This document shows positions 10,607 through 21,254 of a stretch of 64,000 nt of DNA, piece by piece. Numbering within the stretch: position 1 is the first letter of the stretch; the number at the start of each line of letters is the position of its first letter. This DNA is from Diadophis punctatus similis (taxonomy: Eukaryota; Chordata; Lepidosauria; Squamata; Dipsadidae). The translations under genes were made by a program, and so were the position numbers. The notes beneath the pieces are model-generated. The model was not told the DNA's origin. It saw only the letters and a program-made list of their open reading frames with translations, and ran no database searches. Location: positions 9,917,501 to 9,981,500 of the forward strand of contig JALIGW010000016.1 of NCBI GenBank assembly GCA_023053685.1, written 5' to 3'.

Positions 10607-10855
10607 TGAGCCGAGGTGGCGCAGCGGTTAGAGTGCAGTACTGCAGGCCACTTTAGCTGACTATGATCCGCAGGTCAGCGGTTCAAATCCCACCGGCTCA
10701 AGGTTGACTCAGACTTCCATCCTTCCGAGGTAGGTAAAATGAGGACCCAGATTGTTGGGGGCAATATAAATATACATTGCTTACTGGTGTAAACCGCTTA
10801 GAGAGTGCTTGCACTGTGAGGCGGTATATAAATCTCACAAATAAATATATAAATA
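10607..10855 (+). mobile_element. tRNA-derived SINE, family B, full length
   Basis: Begins GAGCCGAGGTGGCGCAGCGG. A box TGGCGCAGCGG and B box GGTTCAAATCC are intact. The body has 'ggttgactcagacttcca' and 'ggacccagattgttggggg', and the tail is 'aaaccgcttagagagtgc' followed by 'ggcggtatataaatc' and A-rich repeats. Confidence 0.9.
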
Positions 10856-10959
10856 CAACAATTCAGGAAGTATGACTATAGGTTTTCAGAGAATATGAGG
10901 TAACTTATTCCACTTCAATTGCTTCTATAATTTATACCAGAAAAACATATTTATGGGGA

Positions 10960-11097
10960 ACAAGAGGTGGAGATCTTGCCTCACAATCAGGAGGTTGTGA
11001 GTTCAATCTTAGGTAGAGGCAGATGTAGGGTCTCCTGCTTGGGCAGAGGGTTGTACTAGATGACCTGCAAGGTCCCTTCCAACTCTGTTAATCTGTA
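10960..11097 (+). mobile_element. SINE with family C tRNA head and CR1 tail
   Basis: The head (about 10966-11025) is the tRNA-like part of family C: 'cctcacaatcaggaggttgt', the B-box-like GAGTTCAATCTTAGG, then 'tagaggcaga'. At 11026 it switches to the last 70 bp of CR1: 'gtagggtctcctgcttggg', 'ggttgtactagatgacctgc', 'tcccttccaactctgtta'. A SINE with a CR1 3' end would be expected to use CR1 machinery. Only one copy is visible, so chance juxtaposition of two repeats remains possible. Confidence 0.6.
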
Positions 11098-11276
11098 AAG
11101 ATGGAGGAATGCTTGTCCCAAATAAATCAGCACATATAGAGCTTGAAGCAATAATTTTTAATCAGGTGAAATCTCATGGTTTATATTGGTGAGGAAGGAA
11201 TAGAACAGACCATTAATAACAGACCAATAATAATAATCATTAAGGAGGGTCTTGGAAAAAGATTTTTAACAGAAAA

Positions 11277-11318
11277 TAGTAACAGAAATAGTAACAGAAT
11301 AACAGAGTTGGAAGGGAC
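11277..11318 (-). mobile_element. CR1 3' stub
   Basis: Contains 'aacagagttggaagggacc', the inverted extreme 3' end of CR1, lying directly against the L1 fragment that follows. Only about 40 bp long. Confidence 0.5.
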
Positions 11319-12238
11319 CATATGTGGTGGACATGTGCTGAAGTCAAAGTGTATTGGAGTTCAATTCAAATATGGATAGAAAAAATATTGAACCAACATA
11401 TAGAGTTGAAACCAGAGATATTCCTGTTGGGTATTTTACCAGAGAAATTTAATAAAGAAAATACATATTTAATTATTCACATAATTACCGCAGCTAGAAT
11501 TGCATTTGTGCAAAAATGGAAATCAACAAAAGCCCCTTCTGAAGGGGAGGTAATCAAAAAAAAATTGGACTGTGAAGAAATGAATAGACTGACAATGAAA
11601 ATTAAAGATAAGGAAGACTCTGAATATTATAATGTATGGGGGAAATTTTATGATTGGATAGAAAATGAATATATATAGAAGATAAGTAACAATGATCAAA
11701 TTGGAAGAAAGCAGGGGATTGTAGGTGGTAGACCCAGGTGACAAAAGTAGGTAGTTAAGGAGGCAGCATTAAGATATTAGTATATATACCTAGGAAAATA
11801 TAAGATATATGTATGAATATGGATACTGAAAAAATATAAGTATAAGAGTTGCACCGATAACTAAGTGTAGTTAGGGATATGAGATATCTGTCTGTAAATA
11901 TAAGATGAATTATGATTAGACTCACTCAGAGAAGGGACAAGAGGGAGGAAGAGGAAGAAGAGGAGGAAGGGAAGAAGGGGAGAGGAGGGAAGTAAGAAAG
12001 TGGGAGACAAGGAGAAAGAAGGTAGAGGGAAGAGAGGGAGATAGAGGGAGGGGAGTGATATGATATAAGGGGCGAAAACAGACGGGTAATAAAAGTATAA
12101 AAGGCGCAAATTAGGATGTTGGTTTAAGGTTTATTGAATATAAATGTATAACTATTTTTATTTTGTTATGAATTACGGTATATGTATGGATGTATATGTG
12201 GAGAAAAAAATAAAAAACTTTTTATAAAAAAAGAAGCA
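11319..12238 (+). mobile_element. L1 LINE 3' end
   Basis: The frame 11322-11678 encodes the C-terminus of an L1-type ORF2: it opens MWWTCAEVKVYWSSIQIW, has LLGILPEKF and IITAARIAFVQKWKSTKAP, and ends at a stop at 11676-11678. WW.C..V..YW and the TAAR...QKWK block are typical of L1 ORF2 C-termini. The 3' UTR holds a polypurine tract of GGA/GAA repeats (about 11930-12055), a known L1 3' UTR feature, then AATAAA and an A-rich tail at about 12207-12235. It is 5'-truncated, so endonuclease and reverse transcriptase are absent. Confidence 0.75.
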
Positions 12239-12239
12239 T

Positions 12240-12745
12240 ACGGTACAACACTTAATGATTGTCATAGGGTACAATTAAGTAATCAGGAAACAATATTAAT
12301 ATAAATTGTAAGGATACAAGCAACAAGTTACAGTCATACAGTCATAAGTGGGAGGAGATGGGTGATAAGAACGATGAGAAAAACTAATAGTAATAGTAAT
12401 GCAGACAGTGAATAGTTTGACAGTGGTGAGGGAATTATTTATTTAGCAGAGTGATGGCGTTCGGGAAAAAACTGTTCTTGTGTCTAGTTGTTCTGGTGTG
12501 CAGTGCTCTATAGCGTCGTTTTGAGGGTAGAAGTTGAAACAATTTATGTCCAGGATGTGAGGGGTCTGTAAATATTTTCACGGCCCTCTTTTTGACTCGT
12601 ATAGTATAGAGGTCCTTAGTGGAAGGCAGGTTGGTAGTAATTGTTTTTTCTGCAGTTCTAATTATCCTCTGAAATCTGTGTCTGTCTTGTTGGGTTGCAG
12701 AACCAAACCAGACAGTTATAGAGGTGCAGATGACAGACTCCATAA
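12240..12745 (-). mobile_element. CR1-group LINE 3' end (ATTCT-tailed type)
   Basis: The minus-strand frame 12435-12743 reads ITVWFGSATQQDRHRFQRII, LPSTKDLYTIRVKKRA and HPGHKLFQLLPSKRRYRAL, then stops. This is the C-terminal end of the same LINE family as 6835. Part of the UTR follows, down to 12240, but the final 'ggccaataaa' and ATTCT array are missing. It lies tail to tail with the L1 end at 12238. Confidence 0.78.
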
Positions 12746-12861
12746 TTCCTTATATTTCAGGTGTTTAGCAACCAGCTTGACATACTCTCATGTGATTTAT
12801 TGGGCTGGTTTTTGGTTCAAAACTAGGAATGAATTATCTCATTTAAAAATTATGGTGTTCA

Positions 12862-13008
12862 AGTAATGACTGCAGTGTTTTGCTTAACAACTGCCAGAAA
12901 AACGTCCATAAAATCAGGTTGGTCACATGGATAACTTAGCTTATGACCATTAGGACTTTCAATGGAAACTCCAGGTTCTATTATGGACATAAATTGAAGA
13001 CTACTTAT
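12862..13008. mobile_element. Decayed 'gacttac' MITE
   Basis: Contains 'gttttgcttaacaactgcc' and the end block 'cataaattgaagactactt', which resembles the right end of the MITE family. Poorly conserved. Confidence 0.4.
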
Positions 13009-14129
13009 ATTCGTATCAAACCCCAGTGTTTTCACATAAAACCTAATATTATTTAATAGTTGCCCATAACTTGCATTGTCATTGTAATTGACCGGAAATT
13101 GTTGCATTAAACCAATCTCATATTAGTTGTAAGGATGCTAGGGATGATTCTGTCATTGCATTATTTATTCAGCTCCCAATCTTAATAATGCAAAGATGGT
13201 TCCTTCTCAAAAATCTATCATTCTTCTCTGTAAAGTTGACATTTCTTCCTAATGCCTCAGTGTCCTATCCTTAACAGGCATTTCATAAGAACAAACTCAA
13301 CATACTACTTTCAGAATGCCACAAAAATGTTTCGTTCTACTTCCCCTCACTGATTTGGAGAACAAGGAGATAATGCTTTGCATTATCATACAATTGTACT
13401 AAAGAAGGTTTCTAAAATCCAAAGTATAAAGAATATATTAAAGAAAACTTTTCACATTATATTTGTCAAAGATGACAGGACAAAGAAGGAAAGTATATTA
13501 TACATACCAATCAGTTAAACCTGATAACTAATCTATTTGATATTCTGGAATGTTATAATATATATTTTGAGTACTGAATTAAGAGGCTATAAAATTACAG
13601 GCTGTCAACCCATATTAGCTTTATTATCCATCCTGAAAAAGAGCAAGTAATAACATGAAATTAGTGACTTAAGATGCAATATATTCAATCAGTCAAATAA
13701 AATGCAGTGAGTGTTAGCATTTTGCCAGCAACTACACCAGTTTAACCCAGCCATCAAACTTGAATTCATTTATAAATATTGATGATCCATATGGCTCTCC
13801 AAGCTGACATTCCCAAATTATCTTTACATAAACTAAAAACTCAATTTGGATTAATGCAGTCCTTGGCACTTTTAGGATTTTAACCATCACAAACAAACTT
13901 ACATTCAACAAATGCAGAGATGGGACCAGAATTTACATGTTGTCAGAATCTTAACTGTCTTTTCTTCTTGTAAAAAGGAAAAAAAATCTTGTGCTGTGTA
14001 ACAATGTCTGAAGACTAAAATATGCATGTAGGTGAGGAATGTATGTAGAACAGAATCCCAGATAACGTAACTAATACAATTAGTAAAACTACCATAATTT
14101 ATATAGGTTATGACATAATTTCACACACT
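13009..14129. other. Unannotated AT-rich DNA
   Basis: No gene, RNA or repeat that I can identify. Possibly ancient unique sequence. Confidence 0.5.
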
Positions 14130-14452
14130 GCATATATAAACAACTAATTCCCACAACACTGCCCAACTACTGTATTACTAATATTCTTCTCACCCTTCCT
14201 ATTACCTATCTCCTCCCACTTATGACTACAACCCTGTTGCTTGTATCTTTACGGTTTATATTTTTTTATTTAGTTTCCTAGTATGATTTGATTGCTTATT
14301 TAGTATCCTATGACTATCACTAAGTGTTGTATCTTATGATTCTTGATGAATGTATTTTTTATGTACACTGAGAACATATGCACCAAAGACAAATTCCTTG
14401 TGTGTCCAATCACACTTGGCCAATAAAAAATTCTATTCTATTCTATATAGTA
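14130..14452 (+). mobile_element. ATTCT-tailed LINE 3' UTR
   Basis: Matches the UTR of the copy at 6835 from 'ctcctcccacttatgac' to 'cacacttggccaataaa', and ends in only three ATTCT units. Starting within the UTR, it keeps no coding sequence. Confidence 0.8.
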
Positions 14453-14766
14453 TTCTAATTTCCAAATAATTAATATTTGAGTGAGCGTTATATCAATCTT
14501 GGTGCATTATAAAGAAAAAATAAATAAAAATCCAAATCCTGAAAAAGCTGAATTAAACTGTGTTTAATTTTTAATTTATTACATCAGAGCTACATCTACA
14601 ACCATAAAGTGAAAGACATGCTTAATTATAGCAAAATATAAATCTCTGGATATGACTATGACAACACAGGCAGCACACATTTAAAAAGCACTTACATGTG
14701 ATGTGGGACTCTTCTGTGTTAGTCATTCCAGTCCTATTTTGTTAACAAAATTCTATAATATATATA

Positions 14767-15621
14767 TTAGTAGCTGATACTCATGCTTCGCTACGAAACT
14801 ATGTGATGGGGCTTGATAAATTGACACTTAAAACTTGAAAAAAATTAATGAGTAGTTAAAAAAGGGACTGTATTATTTCATTAGAGATGGTAAGCTAAGT
14901 TTCTGTTACAGATGAACATTATTACACATTATTTGCATAGCATAGACTTTCAATTCGCCCCTCAGATGAATTGCTCAGGACCTCCCTGTAAACAATATTC
15001 CTGGTTTTGCTGTCTGGCTGGAGGATGACCAGGCTGTCAGGTGAACTGACTCTGGAGCATGCCACATAGAACTGGCCATGGGAGAAACAGACAGCTTCCC
15101 TTACTTGTGTTTTCCTAATTGCATCTGTAACTCTTTTCCTGCGTTTTTTTTGCCTCTTTTCCCTTTAACTGGTGTTACAGTAGAAGGAACAGATTCATCT
15201 GAACTGAGGAGGAAAATAAGGGGGGGGGATCTGTCTCTGCCTACCAGCACCCATTGGTATTCATCTGCCTAGCATCCTGTTAGTGTGTGAGAGAGTTGAG
15301 GGGTGTTTGGAAACTCAAACAGTATTTGCTGTGTGAGCAAGAAGGAGACAGGAAGGAGCCTGGGCGTGGCTTAGCTCAACTGTTCATTTGGATCACATTT
15401 CTTTTCAGGTGGGAAGGGGGAGTAGAACTCCTTAGCATCAGAGCTTGTTAATAATAATATAAGAAATACTCATGCTCCGATGAGTATTTTAAAAAATCCT
15501 TTCTTAGTGAGCACCTAGAAGCCAGGAGGAACATATGTGGCAAATTTCAAGTTTGTAGGCTTTACGGTTCTGGAGATTTCGTGATTAATGCGTGAGTGGT
15601 TTTCACTTTTATATATATAGA
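14767..15621 (-). mobile_element. Helitron remnant, 855 bp
   Basis: On the minus strand the element begins TCTATATATATAAAAGTG and ends CTAA. It is preceded by A and followed by T on the minus strand, the A^T target Helitrons use, and 5'-TC...CTRR-3' termini are diagnostic. GTAGC and GCTAC near the 3' end could pair as the terminal hairpin, though the loop is long. It encodes a helicase C-terminus (14922-15135). The Rep domain and most of the helicase have been deleted, so it is non-autonomous. Termini were assigned by eye. Confidence 0.7.
14922..15135 (-). pseudogene. Helitron helicase C-terminal fragment
   Basis: The minus-strand frame reads QVREAVCFSHGQFYVACSRV, then LVILQPDSK and RNIVYREVL, and stops at 14922-14924. 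HGQFYVACSRV corresponds to the GQ.YVA.SRV motif (superfamily 1 helicase motif VI, Pif1/Helitron type), which normally lies close to the end of the RepHel protein. The ATPase Walker motifs and the Rep nuclease are absent. It is a decayed remnant inside the Helitron and cannot be functional alone. Confidence 0.75.
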
Positions 15622-15689
15622 TATATTCCATATAATATATGGAAAGAATACAATATGAAAGAAGTGTCAGGAGAAGTACTGTGAACTTT

Positions 15690-15915
15690 ATACAACCTTT
15701 GTGGATCTCCCGGAAACCTTCAACATTGTTAGGTGACAAGGCCTGGGGAAAATCATGTCAAGCTTTGGCTGCCCTGACAAATTTATTCAGATAATGTGTC
15801 AGTTCCATGATGGCTGAGTGGCTGGCAATCTTCAAAGGCATTTCCACCCACTAATGGCATCAAACAGGGTTGTGTGCTTGCACCCACATTGTTCAGCATG
15901 ATGTTTATTGAATGA
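15690..15915 (+). pseudogene. LINE reverse transcriptase fragment (GxKQGCVLAP type)
   Basis: The plus frames contain a decayed motif A (VDLPETFNIV, where VDL.KAFD.V is expected, so the catalytic Asp is Asn), then GLGKIMSSFGCPDKFIQIM, then motif B, GIKQGCVLAPTLFSMMF. Stops interrupt it. The YADD region would come next but is missing: the 'gacttac' MITE begins at 15930. The C-terminus of the same LINE type resumes at about 17085. The family is an RTE/R4-like LINE; I am not sure which clade. Confidence 0.7.
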
Positions 15916-16665
15916 TAGCTTCCAGAATACAGGTAGTGCTCAGCTTACAACCACTTGTTTAGTGACCATTTGAAGTTGCACTGGCACTAAAAAAATGACT
16001 TATGACTATTTTTCACACGACTGTTGCAGCATCTCTATGGTCACATGAACAAAATTCAGATGCTTGGCAGCTGACATGTATTTGTAACGATCGTGGTGTC
16101 CCAAACATTCTGACAAACCTTCTGACAAAAAGTCAGTGGGAAGCTAAATTCACTTAACAACCGTTAACTGATTTTAACTTAACTAACTTAAGAACTGCAG
16201 TGATTTGCTTAACAAACATGGTGTGATGACCTGGGGCACGGCACAGAGATAACACAGGCAGCTGGCAGTTCAAACTGCCCCTTTATTGTTCCAAATTTCC
16301 CCAAACGCTCTCACATTTCTGGCAAGTCCCATAGCAAAGTGATCACACACACACACACACACGCACATACACACACGCACACACACACACACACAAACCC
16401 TCAAGCAGCCTCTGCCTGCAAATAGTCCAGCCCAACACTGTGAGCACCATGGTTGCAAAGCAAAAAATCCAGAAAGAATGCAAGGAATCCAGGAAAGTTC
16501 AAACGTCGACACTCCAGGAATTCAGCTTTTGTTTCCAACAAATACCCCTCCCCACAGAGTCTCCTTAAGGCTCAGTCCCCAGGTGTGCCTTGTGAAGAGG
16601 CGCGGGGCGCTCTCCTTCTGAGTAGTTGGGTCAGTCTGCCCTGTTCTCGCCTTCTCTCCACTATC

Positions 16666-16715
16666 CGTACACCAAAGGTCTGAACCTGCGGTTCCTCTCG
16701 TACTGAGCAGGATTA
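16666..16715 (-). pseudogene. 28S rRNA fragment around the sarcin-ricin loop
   Basis: Read on the minus strand this matches vertebrate 28S rRNA: CTGCTCAGTACGAGAGGAAC followed by CGCAGGTTCAGACCTTTGG. AGTACGAGAGGAAC is the alpha-sarcin/ricin loop, one of the most conserved rRNA sequences. I count 2 differences over 50 bp against the 28S sequence I remember. It lies inside the LTR, in the LTR's own presumed sense, and too little of the rRNA is present to fold or function. Confidence 0.85.
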
Positions 16716-16841
16716 CTAGCGCATCAGGAGGGGGTGGTCCTTGCTCATTGCCTGAGCTCTGTCTCTCATATTCACTGCTTAGCCTCTCCTGGTCATCCTG
16801 CCCCCTTTCCTCCCTGCCTACAAGCCGTCCCAATCCTGAAA

Positions 16842-16857
16842 CCCTAACCCTAACCCT
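16842..16857. repeat. Short telomere-like repeat
   Basis: CCCTAACCCTAACCCT, 2.7 units of the vertebrate telomere repeat, inside the LTR about 130 bp from the 28S fragment. Too short to be an interstitial telomere on its own. Confidence 0.6.
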
Positions 16858-17084
16858 GACTGGGCCTGCTCCTCATTTTCTTCCCAAGCGAACGAAGCCG
16901 CCCCTTAATCTCTGTCTGCTCCAGATCCGGCCCGTCTTCCTCTGCCGATTCAGGCTCTGACGGGGGCATGACACATGGCAAGAAAGGTAATAAAATGGGG
17001 CAAAACTCATTCAGCAACTGTCTTGCTTAGCAATGAAAATGTTGGACTCAATTGTGGTTGTAAGTCGAGGATTACTTGTAGGGA

Positions 17085-17525
17085 TGTTTGATATCGGATA
17101 TCAGATGGGAAGACAAAATTCTGAAATTTTATGTAAAGCATGTCTATTATTAGTCCACAAACTGTTCAGGAGAGCAAAGATCCGGCAGGCAGGTCATGTC
17201 ACTTGTACAATAGACAAATGCATAATCAAATAGCTACTTTTTGGGGAACCCTTTGGTGAAGATGCTGACATGGAGAGCAGAAGAAATGCTTCAAAGATGT
17301 AATATAGGCTCTTTGAAGTTGCTTGATATAGACACAACCACCTGGGAAGTCCTGGGACATTACTGCCTTACCTGGCATGGCCTCATCCACAAGGGCTATC
17401 AAGTTTATGAAGCAAAGCTTGCTGGTGAAGAAAAAACAGAACCTGTTCTTCTCCATTGCATGGACTACAGAGACATTCACAATAGCCAAATCTCACCATT
17501 ACTGCGTAAATATTCAGGGCACTGA
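17085..17525 (+). pseudogene. LINE ORF2 C-terminus
   Basis: Frame 17033-17233 contains LLLVHKLFRRAKIRQAGHVT and frame 17241-17525 contains LKLLDIDTTTWEVL, TWHGLIHKGYQVYEAKLAGE and EKTE. 'RRA..R.AGHV' followed by 'LDIDTTTWE' and 'LI.KG...YEAK' is typical of the post-RT region of RTE/R4-like LINEs. It is the continuation of the RT fragment at 15690-15915 and is broken by at least one frameshift. ISPLLRKYSGH may be the remnant of a C-terminal zinc-finger-like motif. Confidence 0.72.
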
Positions 17526-17674
17526 GGACAATTTTACACCTCCCTGCTGCTTTCAAACACCAACCCTTCTAGAACATACAAAGTTTTCAGGTTCTGCAGA
17601 GAAGCACTGAAATCTGTCAAATTACCTATGTGCTATAAACCAGTTTTAATGAGCATTACCTTGCTATTCTAGAG

Positions 17675-17808
17675 CAGGGGTGCCAAATTCACGGCCCGTG
17701 GGCCAGATGTGTCACACGCTGGCCACGCCCACACCTGGTTTAGCAAAGGGGAAAAGGTTGTGATACATCATGTGATGCCGCCGTGACGACGCAAGTTTGA
17801 CACCCCTG
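17675..17808 (+). mobile_element. hAT-type MITE, 'gtcaaactc' family
   Basis: Ends CAGGGGTGCCAAATTC and AGTTTGACACCCCTG. Flanks TTCTAGAG (17667-17674) and TTTTAGAG (17809-17816) match at 7 of 8. The internal block 'gctggccacgcccacacc' is shared with 31041, 41012, 49638 and 59171. Confidence 0.85.
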
Positions 17809-17816
17809 TTTTAGAG

Positions 17817-19332
17817 CAATATGTATCGCGATAGGTTTAATTTACCATGTTCTTTTATATCCCATCTATTGTTCCTCTTCCTCCCTCCTCCTTTTAGGTT
17901 TTTTGGATTTTTTTTAGCTTTTTATATGTGTTTTTTATTTTATTGTATCTTTTTACATTTTGTTCTACCTCACCCCCTTATACTGGTTTTTGATTGTAAT
18001 AAAAGTTTGATTTGATTTGTTAAACAACGTAAGCGTGATCTGTGTAAGACCAGAACAATTTCATTGCCAACTCCACATAGGAGTCCAACATGTGTGAAAA
18101 CATTCTGTGTCCAAAATTGGCTTAATCTGTCATCTTTGGACATACCACATTTAGTCTTAATGTGATTTTTAAAAAAACATCATGGTGTCAAGATCTTCAT
18201 CAATAATATTGAACGAACAACAACAACATTAAAAAGCACATTATTTTAGCCCCTATTTTCTTAGCAGAGTTCTGCAATGGAAAGGATATAATTTAAAAAT
18301 TGTCTTGCTGAAAAGTAGTTGTCAGTTCCTCCAGAGCACAGAATGTTTGATACAATTTGTAATGCTACAGATGTGTATAATCAAGATAAATCTTATGCTA
18401 GCGGTACAATGCAAGAATTTTAAAAAGTCAATTATTTGAACCTACGTTATTTTGTAAGTCTCTTAACCAGATCTGACCATCTAATTAGCTTTATTTAAAT
18501 CACAATAATTAAAAAGTCTCCCTGATATCGCAATAAATTTTGCTAAGGTTTGATTTAGTTAAATCTGTTGAATAAGGAACGAAATATCTTAAGGTTATTA
18601 TAAATGTTTAAAACAAAAGCAGTATCCTAAGTTTCATTTTATTTAAGACTGCAAAACAGAAATACAATGCTTTCATTAAAAAATTCTTTGCTTATATAGC
18701 CTGAAAACTGTAATAGGAAATCTGAAAATGCATAAAGGAATTACCAGATACAATTGTTTCATACTTACTTTCAGTATCTCAGAATAAGCCTGTTAATAAA
18801 TATTTGCTTAGAACAGTCAAAAAAGATTATAAACAGCATTCATCACTTTAGTTGTGTGGCCTGATGAATTCAGACATGATTCCTTAGTGTAGTGAGCAGA
18901 TATTAAAGAATAATAAAGATGTCATCTACCGTAATTCATTTAGTAATTTCTTGGGGAATAAGCAAATAAATAATTCCTTTTTTACTGGGAAAGGAAAAAC
19001 GGCAGAGTAAGCAGCAAAGGTTTCCTATTCAAGCATAAAATCTTACTCCCTAGGAAAAATACTCTCACATATTATATATACCAAGAGTCAATTCTTCTAT
19101 AGCCTGACATGATAAATGCACGATGAAACTGGGGGCAACATTGTTATAAATGTTATCTTTCAAAAGCTTCAGAGAAGAAGCAGAAAATGAAGAGACAAAA
19201 TTGAACTGAACCCCTAAACCTCCCACCTATAATAAATGGGAGAGTCTACATTGAAAACACTGCTCAGATATGAGGCAAGATCCTCTGACTTGAACAAGAA
19301 ATTGTGGCCCCAGGAGACACAAATCCCTAGAC
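17817..19332. other. Unannotated AT-rich DNA
   Basis: A pyrimidine-rich stretch at 17860-17990 ends in 'gtaataaaagtttgattt' and may be an old LINE 3' end, but I cannot place it. The rest shows no gene or recognisable repeat. Confidence 0.45.
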
Positions 19333-19600
19333 CCGTGATGGCAAACCTATGGCACGCATGCCCAAAGTGGCACACGAAGCCATGTCGCCCAGCACACGCG
19401 GTCTTGTCTGTTTGTCTTCCGGGTTTCTGGCACACATGCACACGCAACATGTCCGCGCGCGGGGCAGTGCCAAAAACCGGTGCACACATGCGCGCCGGCC
19501 AGCTGATTGTCGGGTGCGCATGCGTGCCAGAACCTGGAAGTTCGACTTTTCCGAGCACGCCCACGACGAGCACGTGCACACGTTTCTGTTCCCATCACTG
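19333..19600. mobile_element. hAT-type element, 'gtgatggcaaacc' family
   Basis: Left end CCGTGATGGCAAACC (first A of CAG lost); right end CCCATCACTG. Perfect 8-bp target duplication CCCTAGAC at 19325-19332 and 19601-19608. The interior is CpG-rich. The overlapping long ORFs on both strands reflect GC-rich non-coding sequence. Same family as 34684-35132. Confidence 0.88.
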
Positions 19601-19608
19601 CCCTAGAC

Positions 19609-21240
19609 AGTATGGAACTTTCTTAATTTTGATCTGCTGAATTTTGTATATGAAATGATACAGTCGAAGGAATCTTGATAAAGCATTATTGTTGGTTTCA
19701 TTTTCCTGTGCTGTACAAGCCGTCAGTTGTGCTATATTAAACCATGATTAAATAATCTATTTATGCAGATGAACTGTACTTTATTACAGCATGATTAAAC
19801 AACCCATTTTATGCAGATAGCAACATAAGTATATATGAGTGAAATGCAGGTATTTAATCCATGTTAATTACTATAGAAAACTGATAATAAATTCGTGATT
19901 ATTTGTTTTTGAATTAAAAAGTACACATTATGGTCCAATCTGAATATACATCCTAACATTGAACATATCTATATATGAGATATATATCACATTCTGACAG
20001 AGTTTCATATGAAACACAAAAGTTAACATCCTACATTGTCAATAATAGTTCTCTAAATGAAAATACTATACCCGGTGTTCTGTAATTCCTGTTCTCAGTT
20101 TTTATGTAATTCCTAAATATATATGTAGCAACAGAACTGAATCTATTTCAATATCTAGATTCATATTTTTATATTATATCTCATGCTTGTGCCCCAGGTT
20201 TTTTTTTAAATTGCTAGCAAAAATTCACCACAACCTATTACCGCAAAGTAAGATTAAAGTCACTTCAAGAATGAGATAGGCAGAATATAAACTTAATTAA
20301 TTAATTAAGGATTTATATATACTGTCCCACATATGACTGAAATGCTATCTGAGAAGTCTAAGAAAAAGATCTGAAGCTGAAATTGTGTGACTTTATAACT
20401 GATGTTCATACTCCTGAAAGAATTATTTAAACAGAAGACAAAGACAGTGCTCTAGCTGTCTTGAATATCTTATCTTTATTTTAAGGATAAAAATTTTGAA
20501 GAATCTTGCATACTTTTTGTAAACTAGTTAAAAAAACTAGTTTTTAACCTGCAAATCTTAGAGCAGAGCATGTCTTTAAATTGCACAGTAATTACAATTC
20601 AAAATTGATCCCCCCCAATTTTGGGGGGAAGCTTTTGTTAAATCTATTTTATAATTTTCTTGCTTATATAGGAACAGGTTAAACTAATAAACACATTTGA
20701 GAAGTTATATTCTAAGAATTGTAGATAAGGCTTTGAATAGCTTTTACAGTTCAATCTTCATTTTTTTTCTAGATAGCAGGCTTTATAGTTCATGCAAAAG
20801 GTTAATGCTCACTCTTCCATCACAAAACATTTAATAGCAGCATAGGATTAATGATCCTATGATTTCATCGTTTAATGTTATGTACACAGCACTTCATTCT
20901 TGCCATGCAATACATCATTGTAACATTTTAAAAATTCTAACTGCATCAATTTCTTTAATTAACTGATTTAACTTGTACCGTACTTTCAATTAAAAATGGT
21001 GTAATGAGTTAGACCTATGTACTATTCTATTTGTTTGTTTGTTTGTTTATATCCTACCTTTATTATTTTTACAAACAACTCAAGGCAGTAAGCATATCAA
21101 ATACTCCTTACTCCACGTATTTTCCCCACAACTACCACCCTAATCAATTGTCAGTAGAGATTTGGTTTCTAAGTGTGCCTCACTTATCACACTATTAGCT
21201 CATGAGACCAACTGTAGTGCTAGATATATATTATATATAA
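19609..21240. other. Unannotated AT-rich DNA
   Basis: No gene found. A possible LINE tail with (GTTT)n on the minus strand lies at about 21028-21110. The remainder is AT-rich sequence without recognised repeats. Confidence 0.45.
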
Positions 21241-21254
21241 ATATAAAACAACTT

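Larger units (their letters stand above)
16222..16973 (-). mobile_element. Solo LTR, 752 bp
   Basis: Termini are TGTGATGACC...GCATGACA, with a perfect 5-bp target duplication CATGG at 16217-16221 and 16974-16978. On the minus strand AATAAA lies at about 16284-16289, near that strand's 3' end, which suggests minus orientation. It contains (CA)n at 16343-16395, a 28S rRNA-like segment at 16666-16715 and CCCTAA repeats at 16842-16857. A 5-bp duplication fits Ty3/Gypsy or some endogenous retroviral LTRs. No internal retroviral sequence remains. Confidence 0.75.
15930..17079. mobile_element. 'gacttac' MITE carrying a solo LTR
   Basis: The left part (15930-16221) starts CAGGTAGTGCTCAGCTTACA. The right part (16974-17079) ends 'gtaagtcgaggattacttg'. 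Joined, they equal a normal roughly 390-bp MITE. The 752-bp insert between them is a solo LTR (16222-16973). The whole lies inside a LINE. Confidence 0.8.

Noticed and set aside
16842..16857. Interstitial telomere
   Set aside because: Only 2.7 CCCTAA units, within an LTR; noted as part of the LTR only.
19214..19640. Overlapping ORFs on both strands, up to 134 codons
   Set aside because: They lie in a CpG-rich hAT element with an 8-bp duplication; open frames on both strands reflect GC-rich composition.
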